Assembly: GCF_003020125.1 (NCBI RefSeq)
Contig: NZ_PYFW01000003.1
Span: 558,001-622,000 of the forward strand
Source of the DNA: Bradyrhizobium sp. MOS003
GTDB taxonomy: Bacteria; Pseudomonadota; Alphaproteobacteria; Rhizobiales; Xanthobacteraceae
Reading direction: 5' to 3'
DNA: 64,000 nt
The notes under the pieces were generated by a model. The model was not told the origin of the DNA. It ran no database searches and saw only the letters and a program-made list of their open reading frames with translations. Positions within the stretch are counted from its first letter, which is position 1. Every line of letters starts with the position of its first letter. Shown here piece by piece: positions 16,675-22,795 of this stretch. Made by a program: the position numbers and the translations under genes.

Positions 16675-17460
16675 ATGCCGAAATTCGCGGCCAACCTCAC
16701 CATGCTCTTCAACGAGATGCCATTCCTCGACCGTTTCGCAGCGGCGAAGGCAGCAGGCTTCTCCGGGGTCGAATATCTCTTCCCCTATGATTTCGACAAG
16801 GCGCAGCTGCGCGAGCAGCTCGAAGCTCACGGGCTGACGCAGGTGCTGCACAATCTGCCGGCAGGCAATTGGGCCGGCGGCGAGCGCGGCATCGCGATCC
16901 TGCCTGATCGCGCCGCTGAATTTCGCGACGGTGTGTTCCGCGCCATCGACTACGCCAGGGCGATCGACTGCGAGCAGCTCAACTGCCTCGTGGGTATCGC
17001 GCCCGTCGATGCTGATCCGCGCGAGCTTCAGGAGACGCTGGTGGGGAATCTGCGCTTTGCGGCCTCGACGCTGGCGCGCGAAAACATCAAGCTGCTGGTG
17101 GAGCCGATCAACACGCTCGACATTCCCGGCTTCTTCCTCAACGGCACCGAGCAGGCAGTGCAGTTGATCTCGGAAGTGCGGTCGAACAATCTGTTCATCC
17201 AGTACGACATCTATCACATGCAGATCATGGAGGGCGATCTCGCCCGCACCATGCAGGAGTATCTGTCGCAAATCGCCCACGTCCAGCTCGCTGACAATCC
17301 CGGCCGCAACGAGCCGGGCACAGGCGAGATCAACTATCCCTTCCTGTTCCGCCACCTCGACGCGATCGGTTATCGCGGCTGGATCGGCTGCGAATACAGG
17401 CCTCGCACCACGACGCTGGAGGGGCTTTCGTGGCACGCCGCGCAGACGTTCGAGACCTGA
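16675..17460 (+). CDS. hyi: Hydroxypyruvate isomerase
   Basis: 261-aa TIM-barrel protein of the xylose-isomerase-like (AP endonuclease 2) family. It interconverts hydroxypyruvate and tartronate semialdehyde. N-terminus MPKFAANLTMLFNEMPFLDRFAAAKAAGF is the Hyi signature, and the metal-binding acids appear in LLVEPINTLDIPGFFL and YDIYHMQIMEGDL, with HVQLADNPGRNEPGTGEI near the end. Length is as in E. coli Hyi (258). It starts 12 nt after gcl with a GGGGAGAAG ribosome site and precedes glxR by 12 nt, so clearly one operon. Confidence 0.95.
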   Translation: MPKFAANLTMLFNEMPFLDRFAAAKAAGFSGVEYLFPYDFDKAQLREQLEAHGLTQVLHNLPAGNWAGGERGIAILPDRAAEFRDGVFRAIDYARAIDCEQLNCLVGIAPVDADPRELQETLVGNLRFAASTLARENIKLLVEPINTLDIPGFFLNGTEQAVQLISEVRSNNLFIQYDIYHMQIMEGDLARTMQEYLSQIAHVQLADNPGRNEPGTGEINYPFLFRHLDAIGYRGWIGCEYRPRTTTLEGLSWHAAQTFET

Positions 17461-17472
17461 GGAAAATTAGAC

Positions 17473-18360
17473 ATGCTCGATATCGGCTTCATCGGACTTG
17501 GCACCATGGGACGGCCGATGGCCGGCCATCTTCTGGCCGCGGGCCATCGCGTGCTCCTGCACGACGTTGCGCCGGTCGCGCCTGATCTGATTGCCGCGGG
17601 TGGCATCGCCTGCAAGTCGGCCAAGCAGGTCGCGGAAGAGGCCGATGTGGTCATCATCATGGTGCCGGATACGCCGCATGTCGAAGCGGTGCTGTTCGGC
17701 AAGGATGGCGTTGCGAACGGCATCTCGAAAGGCAAGATCGTCGTCGACATGAGCTCGATCTCGCCGCTGGCGACGAAGGAGTTCGCCAGGAAGATCGAGG
17801 CGCTGGGGGCCGACTATCTCGACGCGCCGGTGTCTGGCGGGGAGGTCGGCGCCAAGGCGGCGAGCCTCACCATCATGGTCGGCGGGCCGGAGCGGGCGTT
17901 CAACACCATGAAGCCGGTCTTCGACAAGATGGGCAAGAACGTCACCCGCGTCGGCGCCAATGGCGACGGGCAGACCACGAAGGTCGCCAACCAGATCATC
18001 GTCGCTCTGACGATCGAAGCGGTGAGCGAGGCGCTGCTGTTCGCCTCCAAGGCCGGTGCGAACCCGGCGCTGGTGCGGCAGGCGCTCATGGGCGGCTTTG
18101 CCTCCTCGCGCATCCTCGAAGTGCATGGCGAGCGCATGGTGAAGCGCAATTTCGATCCGGGCTTCCGCATCGAGCTGCATCAGAAGGATCTCAATCTGGC
18201 GCTCGAAGGCGCGCGCACGCTCGGCCTGTCGTTGCCGAGCACGGCGGTGGCGCAGCAATTGTTCTCGGCCTGCACCGCGCATGGCGGCAAGGGCTGGGAT
18301 CATTCCGCGATGGTACGGGCCCTGGAACTGATGGCGGGCCACGAGATCGCGGCAGCCTGA
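17473..18360 (+). CDS. glxR: Tartronate semialdehyde reductase (2-hydroxy-3-oxopropionate reductase)
   Basis: 295-aa member of the beta-hydroxyacid dehydrogenase family that reduces tartronate semialdehyde to D-glycerate with NAD(P)H. The Rossmann motif GFIGLGTMGRPMAGHL is at 5-20, the substrate loop DAPVSGGEVGA at about 117-127, and the catalytic lysine is Lys170 in GQTTKVANQ. Length matches GarR/GlxR (about 292-295). It closes the gcl-hyi-glxR operon; a short ACTGTT/AACAGT dyad (18361-18379) follows at once. D-glycerate made here would need a glycerate kinase, which is not in the window. Confidence 0.94.
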   Translation: MLDIGFIGLGTMGRPMAGHLLAAGHRVLLHDVAPVAPDLIAAGGIACKSAKQVAEEADVVIIMVPDTPHVEAVLFGKDGVANGISKGKIVVDMSSISPLATKEFARKIEALGADYLDAPVSGGEVGAKAASLTIMVGGPERAFNTMKPVFDKMGKNVTRVGANGDGQTTKVANQIIVALTIEAVSEALLFASKAGANPALVRQALMGGFASSRILEVHGERMVKRNFDPGFRIELHQKDLNLALEGARTLGLSLPSTAVAQQLFSACTAHGGKGWDHSAMVRALELMAGHEIAAA

Positions 18361-18469
18361 ACTGTTACGCCGGAACAGTCTTCAGTTTTGAGGCGTCTTT
18401 GAACGCGGGAACCGGAACAATGCTCCCGCGTCGCGGTTGAAGGCGCACAACAATCACTGGAGGCTTTCG

Positions 18470-18853
18470 ATGAAGACCCGTCTTGCGATTTCGTTGGTTG
18501 CCGCGTCGCTTCTGGCGTCGAGTGCAGCCTTTGCCCAGTCGACGACCGAACAGGGCGCCAGGGACGGCGCACGTGCGGGTGGCGACATCGGCGGACCGAT
18601 CGGTGCGATGGTCGGCGGCACCGTTGGTGCGGCCGTCGGTGCCGGCCTGGAAATTCCTAACGCAATTCTGGGCGGGATCCCGCGGAGTGACTCTGTGGTG
18701 GTCGAGGAGCGCGTCGTGGTTGGTGAGCCGCTGCCGCCGACCGTGGTGCTCCGCCCCGTCCCGAATTACACCGAGTATCGCTATGCGGTGGTGAACGATC
18801 GCCGCGTGATCGTCGAGCCGCGCACGCGTCGCGTGGTCAAGATCATCGACTGA
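18470..18853 (+). CDS. Small exported protein, DUF1236-like
   Basis: 127-aa protein with a signal peptide (MKTRLAISLVAASLLASSAAFAQ, cleavage after about residue 22), a Gly/Ala-rich low-complexity stretch (about 38-68) and a C-terminal part (about 75-125: VVVEERVVVGEPLPPTVVLRPVP...YRYAVVNDRRVIVEPRTRRVVKIID) like the short DUF1236 repeats of rhizobial envelope proteins. The ATG at 18470 has TGGAGG six bases upstream; an ATG at 18437 would precede the signal peptide. Periplasmic; function unknown. Confidence 0.82.
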   Translation: MKTRLAISLVAASLLASSAAFAQSTTEQGARDGARAGGDIGGPIGAMVGGTVGAAVGAGLEIPNAILGGIPRSDSVVVEERVVVGEPLPPTVVLRPVPNYTEYRYAVVNDRRVIVEPRTRRVVKIID

Positions 18854-18885
18854 TCGACGCCGACCCTCGGCGAGAAGAGCAAAAG

Positions 18886-18914
18886 GGCCCTGCGGAGTTC
18901 TACTCCGCGGGGCC
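18886..18914. terminator. Bidirectional terminator hairpin
   Basis: GC-rich stem (18886-18897 with 18903-18914, one G-U) between the convergent 127-aa protein gene and the VanZ-like gene. It overlaps the last codons of the VanZ-like gene. AAAA precedes it on the plus strand, which reads as TTTT on the minus strand. Confidence 0.65.
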
Positions 18915-19277
18915 TTCGCTTGCTGCAGAGGCGCTTTGGCGAAAGCGGGTCATCGCCCAATCGGTGACCGCCGCGAGCGCAAAGCCGGCGCTGGCGGTGA
19001 GTGCGTCGACCAGAAAATCCTCCAGCCGGGCGTGGCGTCCGGGTGCCCAAAATTGCATCAGCTCGAGCACGCCAATCAGGACGACCGCGGCCCCCGCGCA
19101 CAGAACGCGCCGCTGCGGATAGGCCAGGCCGAAAGCCAGTCCTACCAGGATGAAGGCGAGCGCATGCTCGCCGTCCTGGCCGAGGTCGGAGTGTGGCCGC
19201 AGGCCGGGGGGACCGAGGGTGGCGAAAGTCACGGCGGCGGCGAGGAACCAGGCAAAGGAACGTATCAAAATGGACAT
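18900..19277 (-). CDS. VanZ-like family membrane protein
   Basis: 125-aa inner-membrane protein with three to four hydrophobic segments (about 5-22, 38-54, 60-76, 92-107). GQDGEHALAFILVGLAFGLAYP followed by LIGVLELMQFWAPGRHARLEDFLVDALTASAGF fits the VanZ-like/teicoplanin-resistance-type domain, which is widespread and mostly of unknown function; antibiotic resistance should not be inferred. Convergent with the upstream 127-aa gene. Its promoter would lie in the 19278-19354 gap. Confidence 0.82.
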   Translation of the reverse strand: MSILIRSFAWFLAAAVTFATLGPPGLRPHSDLGQDGEHALAFILVGLAFGLAYPQRRVLCAGAAVVLIGVLELMQFWAPGRHARLEDFLVDALTASAGFALAAVTDWAMTRFRQSASAASEGPAE

Positions 19278-19354
19278 CCGGTTCGCTTAGCACGGATCGG
19301 CAGCGGACCGGTACCGTCCTTCCATCAGATCGGCGTGTAGTTAATGACGAAAAA

Positions 19355-19951
19355 TTAAAGCGGCTCGCGCACGCCAAGCCCTTGCATGAAGCGTTCCCGG
19401 ATCTGCACGGGATCGCGCCTTGTGGCGCCGACGCCGGGCTTGTCGTCGATGCGGACCGCGATCAGGCTCGGCGCGGTGGCGGACATTGCCGCCTCGACCA
19501 GGCGCTCGAAATCCTCCTCGTCCGCGGCCCATGCGCTCCTCGCAAGGCCGGAGCCTGCCGCGATGGCTACGATGTCCGCGACGCTGGCCGCGGGCGTCGG
19601 CTGTGCCCCGGTAATCTGGTAGATGCCGTTGTCCATCACGATCATGATCAGGTTCTTCGGCTTCAACGTCGCGATCGTCGAGAGCGCGCCGAGCTGCATC
19701 AACAGCGAGCCGTCGCCTTCGAGCGCGAAGACGCGGCGGTCGGGCTGCGCCAGCGCGACGCCGAGCGCGATCGGGAAGGCGAGGCCCATGCTGCCCAACA
19801 TGTAGAAATTCTGCGGGCGGTGGCCGGCGGCCCAGAGGTCGAAATTGGTGTTGCCGATGCCGCCGATCACGGCCTCCTCGTGCTTGAGCTTGCCGATCAG
19901 GCGCGAGGTCACGTCGAAGCGGTTCATCACCTTCGTGTTGCGATTGTCCAT
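19355..19951 (-). CDS. TPP-dependent decarboxylase, C-terminal (PP-type) subunit
   Basis: 198-aa half-enzyme equivalent to the C-terminal domain of TPP decarboxylases, as in sulfopyruvate decarboxylase ComE. It has GSMGLAFPIALGVALAQPDRRVFALEGDGSLLMQLG...MDNGIYQITG, the diphosphate/Mg motif GDG-N25-DN with Asn replaced by Asp. ATG at 19951 has GAGG seven bases upstream; a GTG at 19963 overlapping the preceding stop as GTGA is an alternative. Encoded directly after its partner subunit. Substrates in the family are sulfopyruvate and phosphonopyruvate; the local dehydrogenase suggests a 2-oxo acid made from a 2-hydroxyacid. The real substrate is not known. Confidence 0.83.
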   Translation of the reverse strand: MDNRNTKVMNRFDVTSRLIGKLKHEEAVIGGIGNTNFDLWAAGHRPQNFYMLGSMGLAFPIALGVALAQPDRRVFALEGDGSLLMQLGALSTIATLKPKNLIMIVMDNGIYQITGAQPTPAASVADIVAIAAGSGLARSAWAADEEDFERLVEAAMSATAPSLIAVRIDDKPGVGATRRDPVQIRERFMQGLGVREPL

Positions 19952-19959
19952 GGCTCGCC

Positions 19960-20514
19960 TCACTTGTCGAAGACCTTGCCGCCGGTGAGCAGCGGGTTGA
20001 GGATCAGCGCTACCGGCGCCTGCGTGGTGACGGCCTGCTTGATCGAGCGGTCGGCGATGAATTCGAGCTCGTCGAGCCGGGTGATGGTGTGATGCTCCAG
20101 CGCCAGCGAATCCAGCACCGGCCGCATGGTGCGGCAGACCAGCGACTGGCCGTAGTTGAACTCGCCGAGCGTCCCGCGCTCGGACACGAACATGATCAGC
20201 GGGATCTGGTAGGGCACCGCGAGCGAGGCGAGCACGTTGGCGAGCGTGGCAAAACCGGAGGTCTGCATCAGCACCGCACCGCGCCGGCCGCCCATCCAGG
20301 CGCCGGAGACGATGCCGACGGCTTCCTCCTCGCGCGCGGTGGCGAAGGTGGTGAAGAACGGATCGGCGTGCAGGTTCTTGATCAGCGGTGTCAGCACGCG
20401 GTCGGGCACGTAAGGGACGAGGCTGATCTCATTCCGCTTCAGGGTCTGCAGGACGATGTCGTGCCAGCTGCTGTCGCCCGCCGCCGGCGTCGCCTGCCGT
20501 TCCGCAACCGCCAT
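19960..20514 (-). CDS. TPP-dependent decarboxylase, N-terminal (Pyr-type) subunit
   Basis: 184-aa partner of the subunit at 19355-19951, like sulfopyruvate decarboxylase ComD. Typical Pyr-domain residues include WHDIVLQTLKRNEISLVPYVPDRVLTPLIKNL and the catalytic glutamate region TAREEEAVGIVSGAWMGGRRGAVLMQTSGFATLANVLASL. The ATG at 20514 is preceded by AAGGGAGG; the open frame upstream to 20745 has no coding character. The two genes together make one active alpha/beta enzyme. Divergent from a 2-hydroxyacid dehydrogenase gene across 251 nt. Confidence 0.84.
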   Translation of the reverse strand: MAVAERQATPAAGDSSWHDIVLQTLKRNEISLVPYVPDRVLTPLIKNLHADPFFTTFATAREEEAVGIVSGAWMGGRRGAVLMQTSGFATLANVLASLAVPYQIPLIMFVSERGTLGEFNYGQSLVCRTMRPVLDSLALEHHTITRLDELEFIADRSIKQAVTTQAPVALILNPLLTGGKVFDK

Positions 20515-20765
20515 CGCGTCCTCCCTTGGCTTATTTTCTCGAGCCGCGCATGCTTCTTGGTTCTGGCCGTCGCGGCGATCCGAACTTGACGGAGCGGGTG
20601 GGATTGTCAACATGTCCGGGCCGGCACCGTGATCTGCGCCAGACGGCCTGCCGAGGCCGGCACCGCCGTGCAATAAGCGGCGACAATGAGAAAACGGGAG
20701 GGGGCACGGACGGGCGCGCATGGCGCTGACCTTGCGGATCTCCATCGATAGCCGGAAGGGTCCTG
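20515..20765. other. Divergent promoter region, TPP decarboxylase / hydroxyacid dehydrogenase
   Basis: 251-nt gap. It contains an 11-nt direct repeat GGCCGGCACCG (20619-20629 and 20655-20665, 36 nt apart) and a TTGAC/GTCAA dyad. Either could be regulatory; no gene for a regulator lies beside it. Confidence 0.4.
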
Positions 20766-21815
20766 ATGTCCGTCAACAGCAAGCGCGTTTTCTACGTCAA
20801 ATATTTGGCCAATCCGATCTATATCGACATCCTGAAGGCGCGGCCTGACGTCCGGCTCGATCGCATCGAGAACGAAAGCCCCGAGGACTTCTACGCGCCG
20901 ATCATGAGCGCGGCGCATGTCTACCAGATCGGCGCCGCCCGGGACGAACTCGCCCCGCATTTCCATGTCGATGCCGCCTTGCTGAAACGCACGCCGAACC
21001 TGCTGCTGGTCTCCAGCAATGGCGCGGGCTTCGACCCCGTCGATGTCGAGGCCTGCACCGACGCGGGCGTGCTGGTCGTCAACCAGTCCGGCGGCAATGC
21101 CCATTCGGTTGCCGAGCACGCGCTGGCGATGATGCTGACGCTGTCCAAGCGCATCATCCAGTCCGATCGCAAGCTTCGCCGGGAAGCCAACGTCAACCGC
21201 AACGATCTGGTCGGAAACGAGGTCGAACACAAGACCGTCGGCATCATCGGCCTCGGCAATGTCGGCCGCCGCATCGCCGCGCTGTGCAAGGGCCTGCTCG
21301 GCATGAAGGTGCTGGCCTACGACCCGTATTTGTCGGCCGAAGTGATGGCCGAGCGCGGCGGCGAGAAGGTCGAACTCGACGAGCTGTTGCGCCGTGCCGA
21401 TTTCGTCTCGATCTCCTGCCCGCTCGACAAGGGCAGCCGCAACATGATCAGCACGCGCGAGTTTGGGCTGATGCAGCCGCATGCGTATTTCATCACCACG
21501 GCGCGCGGCTTCATCCACGACGAGGATGCGCTGCTCCAGGCGCTGCGCGACAAGCGTATCGCGGGTGCTGGCCTCGACGTCTGGTCCAAGGAACCGCCGC
21601 CGCCCGAGCACCCGCTGCTCCAGTTCGACAACGTGCTGGCGAGCCCCCATACCGCAGGTGTGACCATCGAGGCGCGCCAGAACATGGGCCGCATCGCCGC
21701 CGAGCAGGTCCTGGACACGCTCGACGGCAAGCGCCCGCCGCGCATCATCAATCCCGAGGTCTGGCCGCGCTATGCGGAGCGCTTCAAGCAGGCGTTCGGC
21801 GTGATGCCGGGGTAA
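20766..21815 (+). CDS. D-isomer-specific 2-hydroxyacid dehydrogenase
   Basis: 349-aa NAD-dependent dehydrogenase. NAD-binding motif GIIGLGNVG at about 159-167 with an Asp (DPY, about 186) at the end of the second strand, suggesting NAD over NADP. The catalytic triad is visible as Arg247 (TTARGFIHDEDAL), Glu276 (VWSKEPPPPEHP) and His295 (ASPHTAG). The unusually long N-terminus (SVNSKRVFYVKYLANPIYIDILKARPDV) resembles PGDH-like enzymes of unknown substrate. Divergent from the split TPP decarboxylase, so a pathway 2-hydroxyacid to 2-oxoacid to aldehyde is plausible, for example from sulfolactate. Glyoxylate/hydroxypyruvate reductase is an alternative. Confidence 0.88.
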   Translation: MSVNSKRVFYVKYLANPIYIDILKARPDVRLDRIENESPEDFYAPIMSAAHVYQIGAARDELAPHFHVDAALLKRTPNLLLVSSNGAGFDPVDVEACTDAGVLVVNQSGGNAHSVAEHALAMMLTLSKRIIQSDRKLRREANVNRNDLVGNEVEHKTVGIIGLGNVGRRIAALCKGLLGMKVLAYDPYLSAEVMAERGGEKVELDELLRRADFVSISCPLDKGSRNMISTREFGLMQPHAYFITTARGFIHDEDALLQALRDKRIAGAGLDVWSKEPPPPEHPLLQFDNVLASPHTAGVTIEARQNMGRIAAEQVLDTLDGKRPPRIINPEVWPRYAERFKQAFGVMPG

Positions 21816-21866
21816 CAGCCAGATTGTCATTCCGGGGATAACGGCGCGGCGAGGAATGGCCCGACC

Positions 21867-21880
21867 TTGATCCGCATCAA
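21867..21880. promoter_or_regulatory. Perfect FixK/FNR-type box
   Basis: TTGATCCGCATCAA matches the TTGAT-N4-ATCAA consensus exactly. If it is a class II site centred at -41.5, transcription would start near 21915, and TAAATG at 21903-21908 falls at the -10 position. The downstream gene starts at 21944. Suggests low-oxygen activation by FixK2 or a relative. Confidence 0.72.
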
Positions 21881-21943
21881 AATCTCCTGTCCCGGTCCGG
21901 CTTAAATGGGATTAGAATGCCGCCGGGGGGCGCAGGAGGTCCC

Positions 21944-22156
21944 ATGTCTATCTATGTCGTCAGGTTCATGAAGAACGTGCTCGGCGAGTACGGCCGGCAG
22001 AGCGAGGTTTGCCAGGGTACGCTGGAAATCGACGCCGCCGATGAGAACGAGGCCAGGGAGCGGGCTAAGGCTAGGTTCTGCAAGGACCAGGCGCTGCATC
22101 ACTGGTCCCTGCATGCCGACCGCATCCATGTGAAACCGGCTGATTTTCCGTCGTGA
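21944..22156 (+). CDS. 70-aa hypothetical protein behind a FixK-type box
   Basis: 70-aa soluble protein (MSIYVVRFMKNVLGEYGRQSEVCQGTL...). A predicted beta strand, a short loop, a second strand (CQGTLEIDAA), a charged helix (DENEARERAKARFCKD), and a His-rich end (HHWSLHADRIHVKP). Two cysteines are spaced 22 apart and three histidines sit near the end, so metal binding is possible but unproven. Strong AGGAGGT ribosome site just before the ATG at 21944. A perfect FixK-type box 64 nt upstream implies microaerobic expression. Family not recognised. Confidence 0.78.
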   Translation: MSIYVVRFMKNVLGEYGRQSEVCQGTLEIDAADENEARERAKARFCKDQALHHWSLHADRIHVKPADFPS

Positions 22157-22168
22157 GGCCTATTGCTT

Positions 22169-22214
22169 GAGCATGATATTTCGGAAAACCACTGCACTTT
22201 TCCGGATCATGCTC
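22169..22214. repeat. Nested palindromic element
   Basis: Outer arms GAGCATGAT and ATCATGCTC (22169-22177, 22206-22214) and inner arms CGGAAAA and TTTTCCG (22182-22188, 22198-22204) are all perfect. This is a recognisable dispersed repeat of Bradyrhizobium/Rhodopseudomonas-type genomes. It separates two convergent genes and could also work as a terminator. Confidence 0.8.
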
Positions 22215-22789
22215 TAGCGGCCCGGCGCCGTCACCGGTGGAGGCGCCGTCGACCCGGCACCGAGCGATCGCTGCACCATGACGGTGTCGGACCAGCGGCC
22301 ATGGCGATAGGCCACGCCGCTGAGCAGGCCGGCGCGCGCGAAGCCGAACCGCTCGTGCAGCGCCAGTGAGGGCACGTTGTCGGCATCGATATAGCCGATC
22401 ATCTGGCGGAAGCCGGCAGCCGCACAAGCATCGATCAATTCCTGCAACAGCAGCCGTCCGACCCCACGGCCGAGCTGTTCGTGGTGGACGTAGATCGAAT
22501 GCTTGGCCGTGTAACGATAAGCCGGACGCTTGCGGAACAGCACCGCATAGGCATAGCCGACCACTCCGCCGCGTAAGGTTGCGACCAGATGCGGCAGGCG
22601 GCTCTGCTTGAGGTTCTTGCGCCGGTCGCGCAGATCGTCCGGCTCGGGCGCGCCGGCTCCCTCGACCTCGCGCGCCACGCCATTGCGGACGTGATGGCGG
22701 TAGATCGCCAGCATCGCCTCGACATCGCTCTCGCGCGACGGCCGGACCCAAACCTGTTCGTCGCTTGCGCGCGCAAACGTTTCGTTCAT
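22214..22789 (-). CDS. GNAT-family N-acetyltransferase (phosphinothricin acetyltransferase-like)
   Basis: 191-aa acetyltransferase. GNAT fold from the N-terminal VRPSRESDVEAMLAIYRHHVRNGVA, through VVGYAYAVLFRKRPAYRYTAKHSIYVHHEQLGRGVGRLLLQELI (acetyl-CoA binding Q/RxxGxG/A as GRGVGR), to GYIDADNVPSLALHERFGF. This layout is that of PAT/YncA-like enzymes, which acetylate small amines including methionine sulfone and phosphinothricin. The ATG at 22789 has a TAGG site; a GTG at 22795 is possible. It starts 7 nt after the decarboxylase stop, so it is co-transcribed with it and may acetylate the amine product. Confidence 0.88.
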   Translation of the reverse strand: MNETFARASDEQVWVRPSRESDVEAMLAIYRHHVRNGVAREVEGAGAPEPDDLRDRRKNLKQSRLPHLVATLRGGVVGYAYAVLFRKRPAYRYTAKHSIYVHHEQLGRGVGRLLLQELIDACAAAGFRQMIGYIDADNVPSLALHERFGFARAGLLSGVAYRHGRWSDTVMVQRSLGAGSTAPPPVTAPGR

Positions 22790-22795
22790 CGGCAC

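Noticed and set aside
15928..17436. 502-codon minus-strand frame across gcl and hyi
   Set aside because: Spans two adjacent real genes and their junction; no family features.
18900..19277. Antibiotic resistance by the VanZ-like protein
   Set aside because: The domain is widespread in bacteria without glycopeptide resistance; no other van genes are present.
19278..19377. Extension of the VanZ-like gene or extra gene upstream
   Set aside because: Frames here are short and out of phase with the VanZ-like protein; nothing supports an extension.
20585..20611. TTGAC...GTCAA as a FixK-type box
   Set aside because: The spacer is far too long for an FNR-family dimer site.
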